A stretch of 64,000 bases of DNA from positions 62,001 to 126,000 of the forward strand of contig JAJKFJ010022002.1 of NCBI GenBank assembly GCA_027382625.1, read 5' to 3'. The stretch comes from Tetmemena sp. SeJ-2015. Lineage: Eukaryota > Ciliophora > Spirotrichea > Sporadotrichida > Oxytrichidae. How positions within the stretch are numbered: position 1 is the first letter of the stretch; each line of letters opens with the position of its first letter. Both the position numbers and the translations under genes were made by a program. Below the pieces are notes generated by a model. The model was not told the origin of the DNA. It was given only the letters and a program-made list of their open reading frames with translations, and searched no databases. Of the stretch, positions 1 through 10,800 are shown one piece after another.

Positions 1-2009
1 AAGAATTTGCCTCTCTTGAGTGAGTTCACTTTTCATAGTCAATTTAAGAAGAAATAGAGGAAATAGAAGGTAGAAAATTTCTCTGTCTCAAGCAACTGTA
101 CCTTTTCTTATAACTTCTTCAAATTAGTGTCGGTTTCTTTGCGACTGGAGATGGTCAAGTAGTCCGCAGCTCTTACAACTAAGCTTTGGCAGATTTCTGC
201 TAATATCTCCCCTCTGCCCGTGAAAATAGGGCCTTACTCATTAAACTTAGTCTTCAAACTTTCGAGTCCCTCAAGAAATTTATCTATGTTCTCGTACATA
301 TCGTTCTACAGATTTCTCTTGATTTACTGCACATCACTCTCCAACATTTAATAAGCATGCGTCTTACAGTGCCTGATGAATTCTAGCTTGATGTCTTTGT
401 GCTTCTTCGATATGCCTTCCCTCAGCTGAAATTCAAACTCTGCTATCTCTTAACCAACTGCTTTCTATTTGAAGCTTGCAACTGCCTGCTCTTTGATTTT
501 CCTATGCTCCTTATTGATGAGTTCTTCATTGCAAGTCAGCTTGGCTTGTGCAAGGACCTTATCTTAACTACTGCTCATAGCTTGAGATTGAATCATTTAT
601 AGCCCTCTGGCATTCATTTTAGCACACATAGGACCATGCATTTTGAATGTTGGGCAGAGTACCCTGTGTTGATCGCCTCAGTGTAAGAGTAGCAAAGCTC
701 GAGCAGCATTTCTCCAGTGATGAATTTGGAGTTAAGAGTCTTAGGCCTTACTCTCTTGAAAATCTTGGTCCTAAGTGAGTTTATCGATTGGATGAATTCC
801 TGTCTCAACTAATCATCTGGCATAGACTACAGACTCAAAGAAAGAAAAAAAAGAAAGATAAATACTTAACTCTGCAATTCCTTCTCTTCTTCTACTGGTC
901 TGACTAGAGTATAGCAGTCTCTGTCCTTGAAGAAGTGCTTCACCAATCTTCTAATCCTGTTCTTAGTTTCAATTTAGTCGCTTGACCCTTTTTGAGGGAG
1001 CAGAGCATTATCAAAGTACTGTTTAGGAGTTATTTAATTACCCTCCATGTCTAGCAACTTTAGAGAAAAATCTCTCACCACCCACAGAAAAGATGGAAAG
1101 TACTTTGCTATCTCGTCTGGATCACAGTCACCTAGAACTTCAGACTTTATCTGCAACTCCTTAGATAGGTTTATCTAGAAAAGATAAGCAAGATACTGAT
1201 AGAATTACAATAAGGGATAAGTTATTGATTGCGTTCTCATCAATTGTGCCCATGCTATTGTAGATAAAGTAAGAGCACAGCAGCAAAGCCAGTAAGAAGA
1301 TTTTTGTATCATGGTTTTCATCCTCATCAAAAGCTCCTATGCCCTCGCTGTCTATTAGCAATATCTTCAGCTTCTCTCCTTAGTATTCTCCTTCCAGAGT
1401 ATCGCCCCAGATCCAAAGACCTTTGGTGCAAGGGTTGATAGTCGGTCCCACTCCGAAACCTTGGTTTCTCTTATTGATGATAACTCTGTTCAAGAGAAAA
1501 GACTTTCCTGTTCTGTATTTACCTGCTACTGAAATCACACCTACTCTTTCCTTTATGGAAGAGAGAAAAGTTTTTGCCTCCTCGGAAACTCTGAATTTTT
1601 CTATAAATAGTTTAGCTTAAACTTAAGCTTACTCTCTTCCTGATTGTAAACTTGCAATCCTAATTAAGATTACTCTAATTGTATATTGAAAAGTATAGTA
1701 GATGAGATGAATGGGCTGGATCCCCTCCATATTTTATGGCAGCTGATAGAATTTGATGTTCTTGGCTTGGAGTGGAGATCGATCGGGTGTTGTTGTGGTT
1801 GTGTTCTTAATAAATTCTGGATGTTCCTTATTCTACTTGGGCGTGGCTGACTGTGAGTAGCTCTAGCCAATGACTCCACTTGCTTGCAAATCCTGTGAGT
1901 TCTTCTTGCTAGAATAGTTAAGTGTTTGACTCCTGTTGAATCCTAGAGAGTTGGATGAGCCCCCACTGTGTGAGGAAATATTTGAAGAGAGGTATTAGTT
2001 GTCTACCAT
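1..2009 (-). CDS. Guanylate-binding protein-like large GTPase (3' end beyond window)
   Basis: Dynamin-like GTPase of the GBP family, which binds GTP through a large G domain followed by a helical stalk. The ATG lies at 2009 and is followed by about 95 residues rich in S, Q, T and P. The G1 loop GKYRTGKSF sits near 1500, the G3-type motif IDSEG near 1350, and the family signature YNSMGTIDENAINNLSL near 1230. Two IESs break the frame; removing them gives LIVNLSKELQ and KELQSLQSMPDDQLRQEF, as the family expects. The C-terminal half (about 600 down to 1) is a long charged helical region that is still open at the window edge. Two small frame changes near 653 and 570 remain; either very short IESs or base errors would explain them. 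Function in ciliates is not established; membrane remodelling is the family theme. Confidence 0.85.
833..872. other. IES in GBP gene, pointer GAGT
   Basis: On the minus strand GAGT flanks a T-rich 36-bp segment. Deleting the segment with one copy joins KELQ to SLQSMPDDQLRQEF in frame, matching the end of the GBP G domain. Forward-strand copies are ACTC at 833-836 and 869-872. Confidence 0.75.
1171..1207. other. IES in GBP gene, pointer TAA
   Basis: TAA copies on the minus strand (forward TTA at 1171-1173 and 1205-1207) bound a 34-bp deletion. Removal turns a run into UGA into NNLSLIVNLSKELQ, the conserved GBP sequence. The segment also starts GT and ends AG, so a spliceosomal intron cannot be excluded here. 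Confidence 0.65.
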
Positions 2010-2242
2010 TTTGGAATTAGTTGCGAGTATGATTTACACCCTTGCTGCTCTTATTGTTTAATTATAATTTGATTTTAAATTTAAATCACTTTTGAATAAC
2101 TCAATCCCCCTTCTTTAGAAACAACTAACTTTACTATCACATATATATTGCATGTGAATGCATATTTGATTCTAGAATAGTCTAATTCAAGGATTAGTTA
2201 ATTTAAAATCTGGTTAATTTAGTTAGAATAGGAAAGAGGAAT

Positions 2243-3048
2243 ATGACAGAATCTGCGCCACAGGACTTCAAGAGGAGTTTAGAAGAGAGGAGGAAAGATG
2301 TTATGAAGTTGGTCGAGGAGAAGGATAAGATAGAGAAGGAGATATTAGACTTGACTGAACTACTGGAGACTCCCCCCATGCCGGGAGTGAGGGGCTCATT
2401 AGTTGACGCTGAGGGTTTCCCAAGAGCAGACATAGACTCACTCACTCTAAATAGTTTTAAAGTGATTTAAGGTTTTAGACGTGCAAGAGGTGAGGAGGTA
2501 CAGACATAGATTAGCATGCTTGCAGACTGATCACTGCACAATCATGAAACAGATAGAGAAGGGCCTAGAAGGTCTGCATTCAGATTACATTGAGCACAAT
2601 TTGCAGGACGAGCCAGAGGAAAGGAAATAATCAACAAGAACAACTTCAAATCAAAAGTCGATGCCAGATACTAAAATGGAAGAATAAATAAATATGCAAT
2701 CACATATGACATTTATCCATAATCATCAAATTAAAGATGCTTCCATTTCGAAGCCAGAAGTAAAAATTCCATTCGCTTGGGTTTCAGATGTAATCAATGA
2801 ATCTCCAGCGCAACAGGCCGGACTTAAAATGGGAGATGCCATCTACAGATTTGGAGATATCGATCATTCCAATCATGAAAACCTAGGTGCTATTGTGAAT
2901 CTATAATATTTTGTAATGAATTTGTGGAGTTAGTGAAGAGATCATTGAATAACGTTATCAAGGTGAAGGTGCTAAGGAAAAACATTCTAGGAAGCAATAG
3001 AAGAAAAACACAGCATCCCGAAGCCTTGATAGTCTTGTTCCCTCAATG
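2243..3048 (+). CDS. PSMD9: 26S proteasome assembly chaperone, PSMD9/Nas2/p27 family
   Basis: Chaperone that helps build the base of the 19S proteasome regulatory particle. The ATG at 2243 opens a charged helix (about residues 5-45) followed by the family motif PPMPGVRGSLVDAEGFPRAD. After an IES it continues DVQEVRRYRHRLACLQTDH and IMKQIEKGLEGLHS, the conserved N-domain. A PDZ domain follows (FAWVSDVINESPAQQAGL, GDAIYRFGDID). A second IES lies inside the PDZ domain; removal gives NLGAIVELVKRSLNN. Stop TGA at 3046-3048. Length after IES removal (about 240 aa) fits the family. Both IES solutions recover human-like spacing, which makes this a strong test case for the germline interpretation. Confidence 0.9.
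2433..2480. other. IES in PSMD9, pointer TAGAC
   Basis: TAGAC occurs at 2433-2437 and 2476-2480. Deleting 43 bp joins PRADID directly to VQEVRRYRHR in frame, matching PSMD9 across species. A 25-bp GT-AG intron reading is possible but leaves five extra residues. Confidence 0.8.
2893..2926. other. IES in PSMD9 PDZ domain, pointer TTGTG
   Basis: TTGTG at 2893-2897 and 2922-2926 bounds a 29-bp deletion that restores GAIVELVKRSLNNVIKV, the second half of the PDZ domain. Confidence 0.8.
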
Positions 3049-3125
3049 AGGATGGAGAGACAAGTAGTGGTTTTAGAGGCTATACTGGCGTTGCGCCAAC
3101 CCCACGACGCTAGCATCCCATTTTT
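3049..3125 (+). ncRNA. Possible small structured RNA ending in a T run (tentative)
   Basis: Directly after the PSMD9 stop, GGATG at 3049-3053 can pair with CATCC at 3113-3117. Inside is a perfect hairpin GGCG-TTG-CGCC, and a T run at 3120-3125 follows, like a Pol III terminator. It is GC-richer than its surroundings. It does not fold as a normal tRNA cloverleaf and I do not recognise the family. It may be just a 3' UTR. Confidence 0.25.
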
Positions 3126-3334
3126 TAGCTGGGAACTTCTCTCTCATAACTTTCATGAAACCTCTTCGATAAATAAATTTTCTCTTTTTCTAAAAAGCTA
3201 CTTCAATTGTATTTATTGTTTTTAATGAAGGAAGTGTTGATGGCCAAAGAGAGAGCATTAATAAGAATAAGTTTAAAATTTGTGTGTCTCAAAATTATCT
3301 ATATTATATAAAAAGTACTCAGTTTGTTTGAAAA

Positions 3335-6300
3335 ATGAGCACAACTGAAGGAGGCTCTACTGATGCAGGATCAATAGACGAGTTTAAGGAACTCCAGAAA
3401 TATTCAATCACTTAAATTAGTCCATATTCATCGTTTTATCTATTCAAAGTACTACAACATGTTCTTTGCAACTGGATTGGGTTCTTTGCTCGCACTACTC
3501 GCCTTGTTCCTCTACATAAGAAGCAAGCGCTATCAGAGATACAACCCAATTGGCATCATGTTCAACTAGATGGTGATCTAGATCGCCCTCTCTAAATTAA
3601 TGATGTAGATATTATCTCATTCAGATTGTTCTTGGTGGGATTACTATTTTAGATTGAGTAAGTTGAAGCAACTTTGCATTCAAGAATGATTTTCTCAAAT
3701 TATATGTAGGGGCTACGACTTCATCTCACTCTAAATTGATGGCTCTACAAAGGCAGACTTCTACTGCTCTTTCGAAGGTCTGTACTACTATGCATTCCAT
3801 TTGTGCGAGATCATGCAGGGCATAATGTGGCTAGTCGACTTCCATTACTTGCTCAAGTCGCCCCACATATACACTGGAAAACTACTCCTCTACCAAAGTC
3901 TGATCGTCTACTTACCTTCATTCGGATTCTCTATCGTAGTTTTCTTCCAAGACCAGAATAACCTCACCTCTGTAACTTTAGATAATGAGTTTAAACTGAG
4001 TATAGGCTGCTAACTTGATGTGCTTTGTGGTTGATGACAACAGTTTGGGGTACTATCTGCTGTTTAACATCCCCATAATTATCTTCTCAGTGTTCTACCT
4101 ATACACCTACTGCAGGTACGGCAGACTCTTAAACCAGAAGCATCAAGCTGCTCAGAAAACTTTGGGAAACGATCAAGAGACTCTCATCCAAAAGGGTGAT
4201 ACAATTGGAGGACTCGCTCCTTAACTCCATTTAAAACTGTATCACAACTTCCAGTTGCTGACTCTCTACTTCATTCTATGGTTCATCTCTATCATCCCCA
4301 ACTTCTTCATCCTAGATCCTGATGGCCTCAAGTGGTACTCATTCATCAAATTCAGACAACACTTGTTTAATGATTGCTTATGATTTCTCTATTGTTCTCT
4401 AGCTTCCACCCCATTGTCATATTGATAGTGGTTATGAGATCTCTGTCAATAGGTGCTTACAATCTTGAACGCTAAGGTGGAAGCAAAACTGCGGATCAAA
4501 ACAAGGGAGGCCAGACTGGTGCCAAGGAGGATATTGAACTCAGTGGAACTGATCTTAGTTACATGAGTGACATGAGCGACGCCTCAGTCCTTATTATGAA
4601 AAAGTGAACGTACTTGTGAGGATTAATTTAGAATATAGTCTTTAATATGCCTGGAGGGGAGTCCGAGCGAGTCCTCTATCGTCAGTTTGTAAAGGAAAAG
4701 TTCAATCAATACACTGACATCGACTCAACTCTGGTTTAAATTCTCTCACCTTTTTTTAAAAATATAGATGAAACAACAGATTGCTCTATCAAATTAGATA
4801 GGATAAAGAAAATGCATTTTAGACTAATGCCAGCTTTTTATATCTTGAAAGAGAAAATATCTCACTTAATATTTTAGAGGTACACTTAATTTTCGATTTT
4901 ATCAAATTTAGAATAAATTTAGAGAACTAATTCAGAGTTAAATTCATTTATGATGATATTTTAATATTTGGTATCTGATGAGTAGATGAACAATTTCAGA
5001 CTCAATCAAAAACAAGCCTTGAGGATCATCAGAGGATCCACAATTTCGAAAAACCCCAAGCCAAGAACCTACACAGCAGCTTGGATTCGGAGAGGCCCCT
5101 CTTACCACTCATCTCGGATTGGAAACACAGCAAGAGAAGAAAAAAATTTAAAAACAATAACAAAATTTAAGGGTTCTTTTTTCCGGGCAAACTACTTTTA
5201 ACACATCTTTGAGTTTTTTGTTTCAACAAAAAGGGAGGGGTGCAACATCCCCCAAAGGACCCAATCTGGGGCACTGAATAAAGGGACGGGTATTGGGTCC
5301 CCCTGATTATAAAAGGTTTAACCGTCTAAGGGGAGAAGCAAACAGAAACTAGAAAATACCTCAACCAAATAATTAAATAAAAAAATCTTTTATTTAAACG
5401 AAACCCAATTTGAAAAATTTCCCCTAGATTTTGTTGAGCTGCCCAGAAATTTAAAATACCCTTTGCTAAGTTTTTAATGCTTTTAAGGATAAATTTCCCA
5501 ATTTTTGAGGAAGATCAACAACATTGAAGAGGACTTAGTTAAGAAGATATTCAGCATGGAGAACATAGAGAATCTTAAGATTGATGTGGCTTCCTCAAAG
5601 GGAGGAATGTTCTACATTTTCCCCAAGCAAGGAGGGCTTGTCCTCAAGTCAATCTAGAAAGCAGGCTACAAGGAGCTCTAAGATTTTCTTCCCGAATACT
5701 ACAGGCACTTTATGATGCACTTATTATTTCTGTGTACCAAAATAAATTATGATGAACCCTAGCACCAAACTTACTCCAATCCTTGGAGCATACAACATTA
5801 AGCTTAATAGGGGAGGGCAATCGATGCATCTTTACTTCGCTTTGCAAAGAAAATTCAAGACTTTGATGACTCTTCTCTCGAGAATGATGACCTTGCTTTG
5901 GATTCGACATCAAGGGTTCAGTCTAGGGGCGTAAGCATCTTGCAAACCCTAGAGATGTTCTTAATTTCGAATTGGTGCTCCAAGACAAATCAAAGTTCAA
6001 GTACAAGCTTAAGGATCAAGACTTCTTGCAAAGCTTAAGAAACTTGAATCCACACAACATCAATCAGAAGAATCATAGCCCAATTTGAAAGCGATGTGGA
6101 GCTGCTCTCCAGACAAGGGTTTATGGATTACAGTCTTTTCATGACAGTTTATCATTATATATTCTTTTTCTTTTCATATGTGTATTGTTATAGTTGTGAT
6201 AAAGCCTATTAAACGCATCGATATTTTGAAGCAGTAAGTGCAAGGACTGTCCATCTTCACTCATCCTCAGAACTCTTTCGAAGGTAACTTCAATCTAGAG

Positions 6301-7548
6301 CGTATGGACTCTGCCTTTGGGAAAAGAGACTTTATATCGGCTTCACTGACCCCAACCTTTAAAGAGGAAGTGCGCTGAGGACATCGTACTACTTCGAGAA
6401 GAATCAAAGTTTAGGACTAAGATTTACCATGTCTGTGATCCCTTTGATATAGCCTCTGTGCAGCAGTTTGAATCTGAGATGCACTTCTCTAAGAAGTCCC
6501 TTCAAGATAAAAAATATCTTTTTATTGAAAAATTTTTTTTAATAGATTTTCCCCCAAAAAAGGCCAAAAATTCTCCAAGGCAGCCATGCTACCAACTACA
6601 GACAGACCTCAAATTCAACTCTCTAATTATTCATAGCTAGGATTTAATTTTCTAAATTCAGTGGTGAACTTTATAAGAACAGACACCTGCTATGAATTCT
6701 CATCCTAGAAATTACAGGATGACGCCAAGAGTCTCAGAAATTCCCAAATTGCCAAAGCCAAGCAAGACTCAGACAAGAGGGCTTAAGAAGAGGAGGAGAA
6801 GAAGACAAAGAAACAAGGTGACTTCCTAACCCAGCTCAGTAGCTTCTACGGAGAACAAAGCCACAGTTCCAAACATTTAGAAAATCAAGGCTCCAATCTA
6901 ACTTAATAAGTCTTAATTTTTAATGAGATTGAATTAAGGAATCAAAGAAATCTAATGAAAAAATTCTATCTTTTAAAATATAAGGCCCTAAGATTTTTCT
7001 TGAATCGATTCATTCTTTATATCTGTTATACTAGCTAATTAAGTATTTTTATTGCTCCTTCAATCCACTAATTTAATTCTTAACTTTATTTATCTGTTCG
7101 TGGCTGGCGAAAAGGAAAAGCCAGTGAAATGCTACCAGTGCTCAGAGAATAAAACCAACCACTTGGTTCAAGAATTCAAGAGCACTGACTAGGATGTGGA
7201 ACAAGATGAAATCAGAAGGAGACTCCTCAAGCTATCCAAGAGAGATGTGATTGAGTAGATTATTTTCGACCCTCAGCTTGGAATTGTCAAGAGGGAAATC
7301 CACTACGGCATTATTGACTATCTCATTGTAAGTGCAGCACAAACTATCGTATTCTTATCTACACGTCTTCTCTAATTTGAGGGTGAATGCTCTTCTCTTA
7401 TTGTTTTTAATAATTTTTTTAGACCTATCCTATGAAGAGAAGATTCGACGAGATCATTGCTCACAAGAACAAGGATGTGTCTGCTGCTGTCAGACCTAAT
7501 GTATACGCAGAGAGATTCATCAAAACCATGAAGAAGATCTTCCAGTGA
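3335..7548 (+). CDS. Seven-TM receptor fused to phosphatidylinositol phosphate kinase (GPCR-PIPK)
   Basis: The N-terminal part (3335-4598) has seven hydrophobic segments (for example FFATGLGSLLALLALFLYI, ILWFISIIPNFFIL, HPIVILIVVM) with a receptor-like layout and an acidic Ser-rich tail. A 51-bp IES then joins SVLIM to PGGESERVLYRQFVKEKF in frame, which makes the receptor and kinase one protein. The PIPK part shows GGMFYIFPKQGGLVLKSI (ATP loop and lysine), FLPEYYRHFMMNPSTKLTPILGAY, the DVELLSRQGFMDYSLFM motif near 6130 and the C-terminal YGIIDYLITYPMKRRFDE plus NVYAERFIKTMKKIF ending at TGA 7546-7548. The same fusion is known from Dictyostelium RpkA and oomycete GPCR-PIPKs. It should couple a membrane signal to PIP/PIP2 synthesis. 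Several further IESs, especially around 5300-5510 and 6540-7100, are not resolved. Confidence 0.8.
3425..3446. other. Very short IES in receptor part, pointer TATTCA
   Basis: TATTCA at 3425-3430 and 3441-3446. Deleting only 16 bp joins ISPYS to KYYNMFFATG in frame. One of the shortest here. Confidence 0.65.
3637..3711. other. IES in receptor part, pointer GGG
   Basis: GGG at 3637-3639 and 3709-3711. Deleting 72 bp removes an in-frame TGA and gives SDCSWWGYDFISLQ. The pointer is short, so the exact ends are less certain. Confidence 0.6.
4595..4649. other. IES joining receptor and PIPK parts, pointer TATG
   Basis: TATG at 4595-4598 and 4646-4649. Deleting 51 bp removes the TGA at 4605 and joins SVLIM to PGGESERV in frame. 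This is the basis for calling one GPCR-PIPK gene rather than two. Confidence 0.75.
5150..5520. other. Unresolved homopolymer-rich stretch inside the PIPK gene
   Basis: The open frame from 4647 runs to a TGA near 5309; coding sequence clearly resumes near 5520 (EEDLVKKIFSMENIENLKI). Between them are dense runs of A, T, C and G and a perfect 9-bp inverted repeat (GGACCCAAT at 5257-5265, ATTGGGTCC at 5292-5300). It could be an IES or a badly polished stretch. Confidence 0.4.
5710..5754. other. IES in PIPK kinase domain, pointer TTATGATG
   Basis: TTATGATG at 5710-5717 and 5747-5754. Deleting 37 bp gives RHFMMNPSTKLTPILGAYNI, matching the PIPK fold where an N-P-x-T sequence follows the helix. Confidence 0.85.
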
Positions 7549-7820
7549 GCACACCCACTAACAACCTACCTATCTTTACTAGAAAGATATTATTCACTAT
7601 TTTTGGATTAGAAAAGGTCTATTTAAATTTGCAAGAATCCCATAAATATAACTTACTCTGATACGCTATTTAATCTTGAATAGGAAGTGTGTAGACGGTC
7701 GAATAATCGAGTTATTATGATAATTTGGATGATAGATTGAAGGTACCTACTACACTGAGTAGGCTAATAAACGGCTCGGAGGCTTTGGGATTAACCCTTT
7801 TTAAAGTAATTAAAATATAA

Positions 7821-10800
7821 ATGAAAACAAAGGCAGAGTCCGATAAGATGAAGTTAATGGCCTCCCAACAAGAACACAAAAACTTACACACACATATCAC
7901 TCCCTTCAGAAAATAACTTTTTTAAACGGCTTGAGCAGTCTAAATGCATCAGTGAATATCTAAGACCCAAATGGGGAAGAGACGACAGTCGTGACTAAGC
8001 CGCGATCAAAGAGCGTGCTGTATGATTTCAAAGTGAACGAGATCCCCGATAGGAAAGATAAGCGTTTTAAGTCCAACTTGATCTCCACTTGCAAATACAC
8101 TTGGTGGAACTTTATCCCCAAAAACTTATTCATCCAGTTTACTAAGTTGGCAAACGCCTATTTCTTGCTCATTCTCGTGCTCCAAGTTATAAAGCCAGTC
8201 AGTATCACAAATGGCTTGCCTGCTATTCTGCTTCCGCTTGGAGTGGTGGTCTCAATTAGTGCCCTTAAAGATATCATAGAAGACTTGAAACGCTACAGAT
8301 CAGACCAAACTGAAAATTTGTCCCTTACACTTCAATTAATTTCATACTCTTTATAATAAATAGGAAGAAATGCTTGGCCAAAAATGATGAAAGCTAGAAG
8401 TTTGAGCCTACAGAATGGGAAAAGTTGAAAGTTGGGCAGACCGTTAAGATATTCTAGGACGAGCCTTTCCCTGCCGATTTGATTCTGTTGAATTCTTCTC
8501 TCACAGGTGGTATATGCTATGTAGAGACGAAAAATCTAGATGGTGAAACAAATCTAAAGCATAAGAACTCAGTGAAAGAAGTTATTCCTTTAGCAGCCAC
8601 TGAATTTATAATTAAATAAAAATGAAAAGCTTTTAACTGATGAGATGGTATTAAATTTCGAAGGGCATGTATTTTGCGAGTCTCCTAATGACCGAATTTA
8701 CAAGTATGAGGGGAACATGCAGAGTCCCAAAGTTAATAAGGACATTTCCTTGTCAGCTGATAACATGCTTTTGAGAGGATCAAATCTGAGGAATACTGAA
8801 TTCGTTTGGGCAGTAGTGGTTTTCGTAGGCCACGATTCCAAAATTATGCTCAATTCTACCTCAGCGAGGAATAAATTTTCCAGAAATGAAAAAGCCACTA
8901 ACATCTAGGTTCTACTAGTATTCTTGCTTCAGCTAGCTGTATGCTTCTTTGGATCTATGTTTGGAACTATTTGGGAGAGGGATAATCGTGAGGAGACGTT
9001 TGACTATTTGAACATCACAATGCTTTATCCAGGTAGCGAAACGAGAAGTTGGGCCACTCAATTTTTCACAAGATTTGGTACATGGATCTTGCTCTTTACA
9101 AATTTCATTCCTATCTCCCTCACAGTCACGACTGAGGTTGTGAGAATGGCTTGATAAATTATAATATTTTTAGTATCTATATTGGCTTAGGGATTCTTCA
9201 TGTCTTGGGATGTGGAAATTTATGATTTCGAGAAGGACATGGCAACAAGGGTACAGTCGAGTAACCTAAATGAAGAATTGGGCTAGGTCCATTACATATT
9301 CTCAGATAAGACCGGTACTCTCACTCAAAATATAATGGAGTTCAAGAAATTCTCAGTTGGCGAAATCTCCTATGGTATAGATGGATTTAATCATAAGGAT
9401 AAGATGGCTTAAATATATAGAGTCTTTATTAAAATGATTATAACATTTTAGCTTAGAGGTATCCAAAACTTTAACAAGAAAATATCACGAATGTGAACTT
9501 CGAAGATCCCACTTTCTTCTCACATTTGAAAGACCAAGGACACCCTAACAACTTGAAAATATATAACTATTTGGAGTGCTTAGCTCTCTGCCATACAGTG
9601 CTCATTGAAAAGAAAAACGACAAAGTGTTTTACAACGCCTCTTCACCAGATGAACTTGCTTTGGTTAATGCAGCCAAATTCTTTGGCTTTACTTTCATTG
9701 GGAGAGACGAAAATATATTTGCTTAATGTTTTTCTCAGTCTTTATAATGAAAATAGTAACATGATGATTACAAAGCCTAACGGCTAGAAAGAGACTTTCG
9801 AACTTTTAAATGTTCTTGAGTTCAACTCAACTCGAAAAAGAATGAGTGTCATAGTTAAGAATTAATCAGGTTAGATAAAGCTGATATGCAAGGGAGCTGA
9901 TTCAATAATTGAGGCAAGACTCAAGAAATCTCCTGATAACTAGGAGATGTTCAAGAAGACAGACAACCATCTTTAGTAGTATGCCAAAGATGGCCTAAGA
10001 ACACTTCTTATAGCAGAGAGAATCCTAGATACAAACTATTATAGCTAGTGGTCATAAGAATTCTACAAGGCATCTCTACTCACGCAGGGGAGAGATGATG
10101 CTATAGATGAGTGTTCTGAGAAAATTGAAGTAGAGCTGAATATTATAGGTACTACTGATTATTAAATTAGAAAGTTAAAATTCAGGACGCACACGACCGG
10201 CACTAGGCACCGGTCGCCCTTTCCCTGAAGGCTCTCTGGTTTGGTAATCCATTGGCTGGTGGGTGAGTGCTTAAAAGAGGCAAGGGATAATGGCAGCCGA
10301 AGCCCTGGGGAAGGTGGTCGAGCTGCTCACTGGAGAGATAATCAAAGGTGAGTGGTTCCCACTCACCCTCCTAATCCTTGTAGGCGTGTAGGGATGTGAT
10401 CTATGGGCAAACACTCAGTTATGCAGTTGGACAGCGAAGCCAGACGCTACGGAGCAGCGACTTGCTCCCGGTCCGAAGCTACCGGATTTTTTTTCTCCTT
10501 TTAGGTTTTTTTTTGGATGGTATGCAGGGAGCTTCTGCTCAGAATGTGAGGTGGGGGGTGCCACGTGTTTAATATCCCTATTCGGCTGGTAGGTTTGTGT
10601 GCGTCAGATAAGTGCGTCACAGCAATATCATTGACGTCACGGCCTATCTTATTTATGCCGGGGGCCCTTTAATTCCCTTAATTATTATTATAGGTACTAC
10701 TGCCATTGAAGATTTACTCTAAGAAAAGGTCGGAGAAACAATTTACTCACTCAAGGAAGCTGGAATTAAAGTTTGGGTGTTGACAGGAGACAAAATTGAA

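Noticed and set aside
3049..3125. tRNA gene
   Set aside because: Acceptor-like ends pair, but there is no T-arm GGTTCGAATCC-type sequence, anticodon arm or cloverleaf.
4647..4649. Independent start codon of a stand-alone PIP kinase gene
   Set aside because: This ATG is part of the TATG pointer, and removal of the IES puts it in frame with the receptor.
8314..8361. Ordinary short GT-AG introns
   Set aside because: Some gaps can be read as GT...AG, but several (GST 61114-61186, PSMD9 2893-2926, XRN 62813-62899) cannot, or give the wrong frame, while the direct-repeat rule works throughout. Some true introns may still exist (for example about 32801-32840).
10141..10702. Self-splicing group I intron or 5S/tRNA/SRP RNA
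   Set aside because: None of the conserved core elements I know for these RNAs could be found in the insertion.
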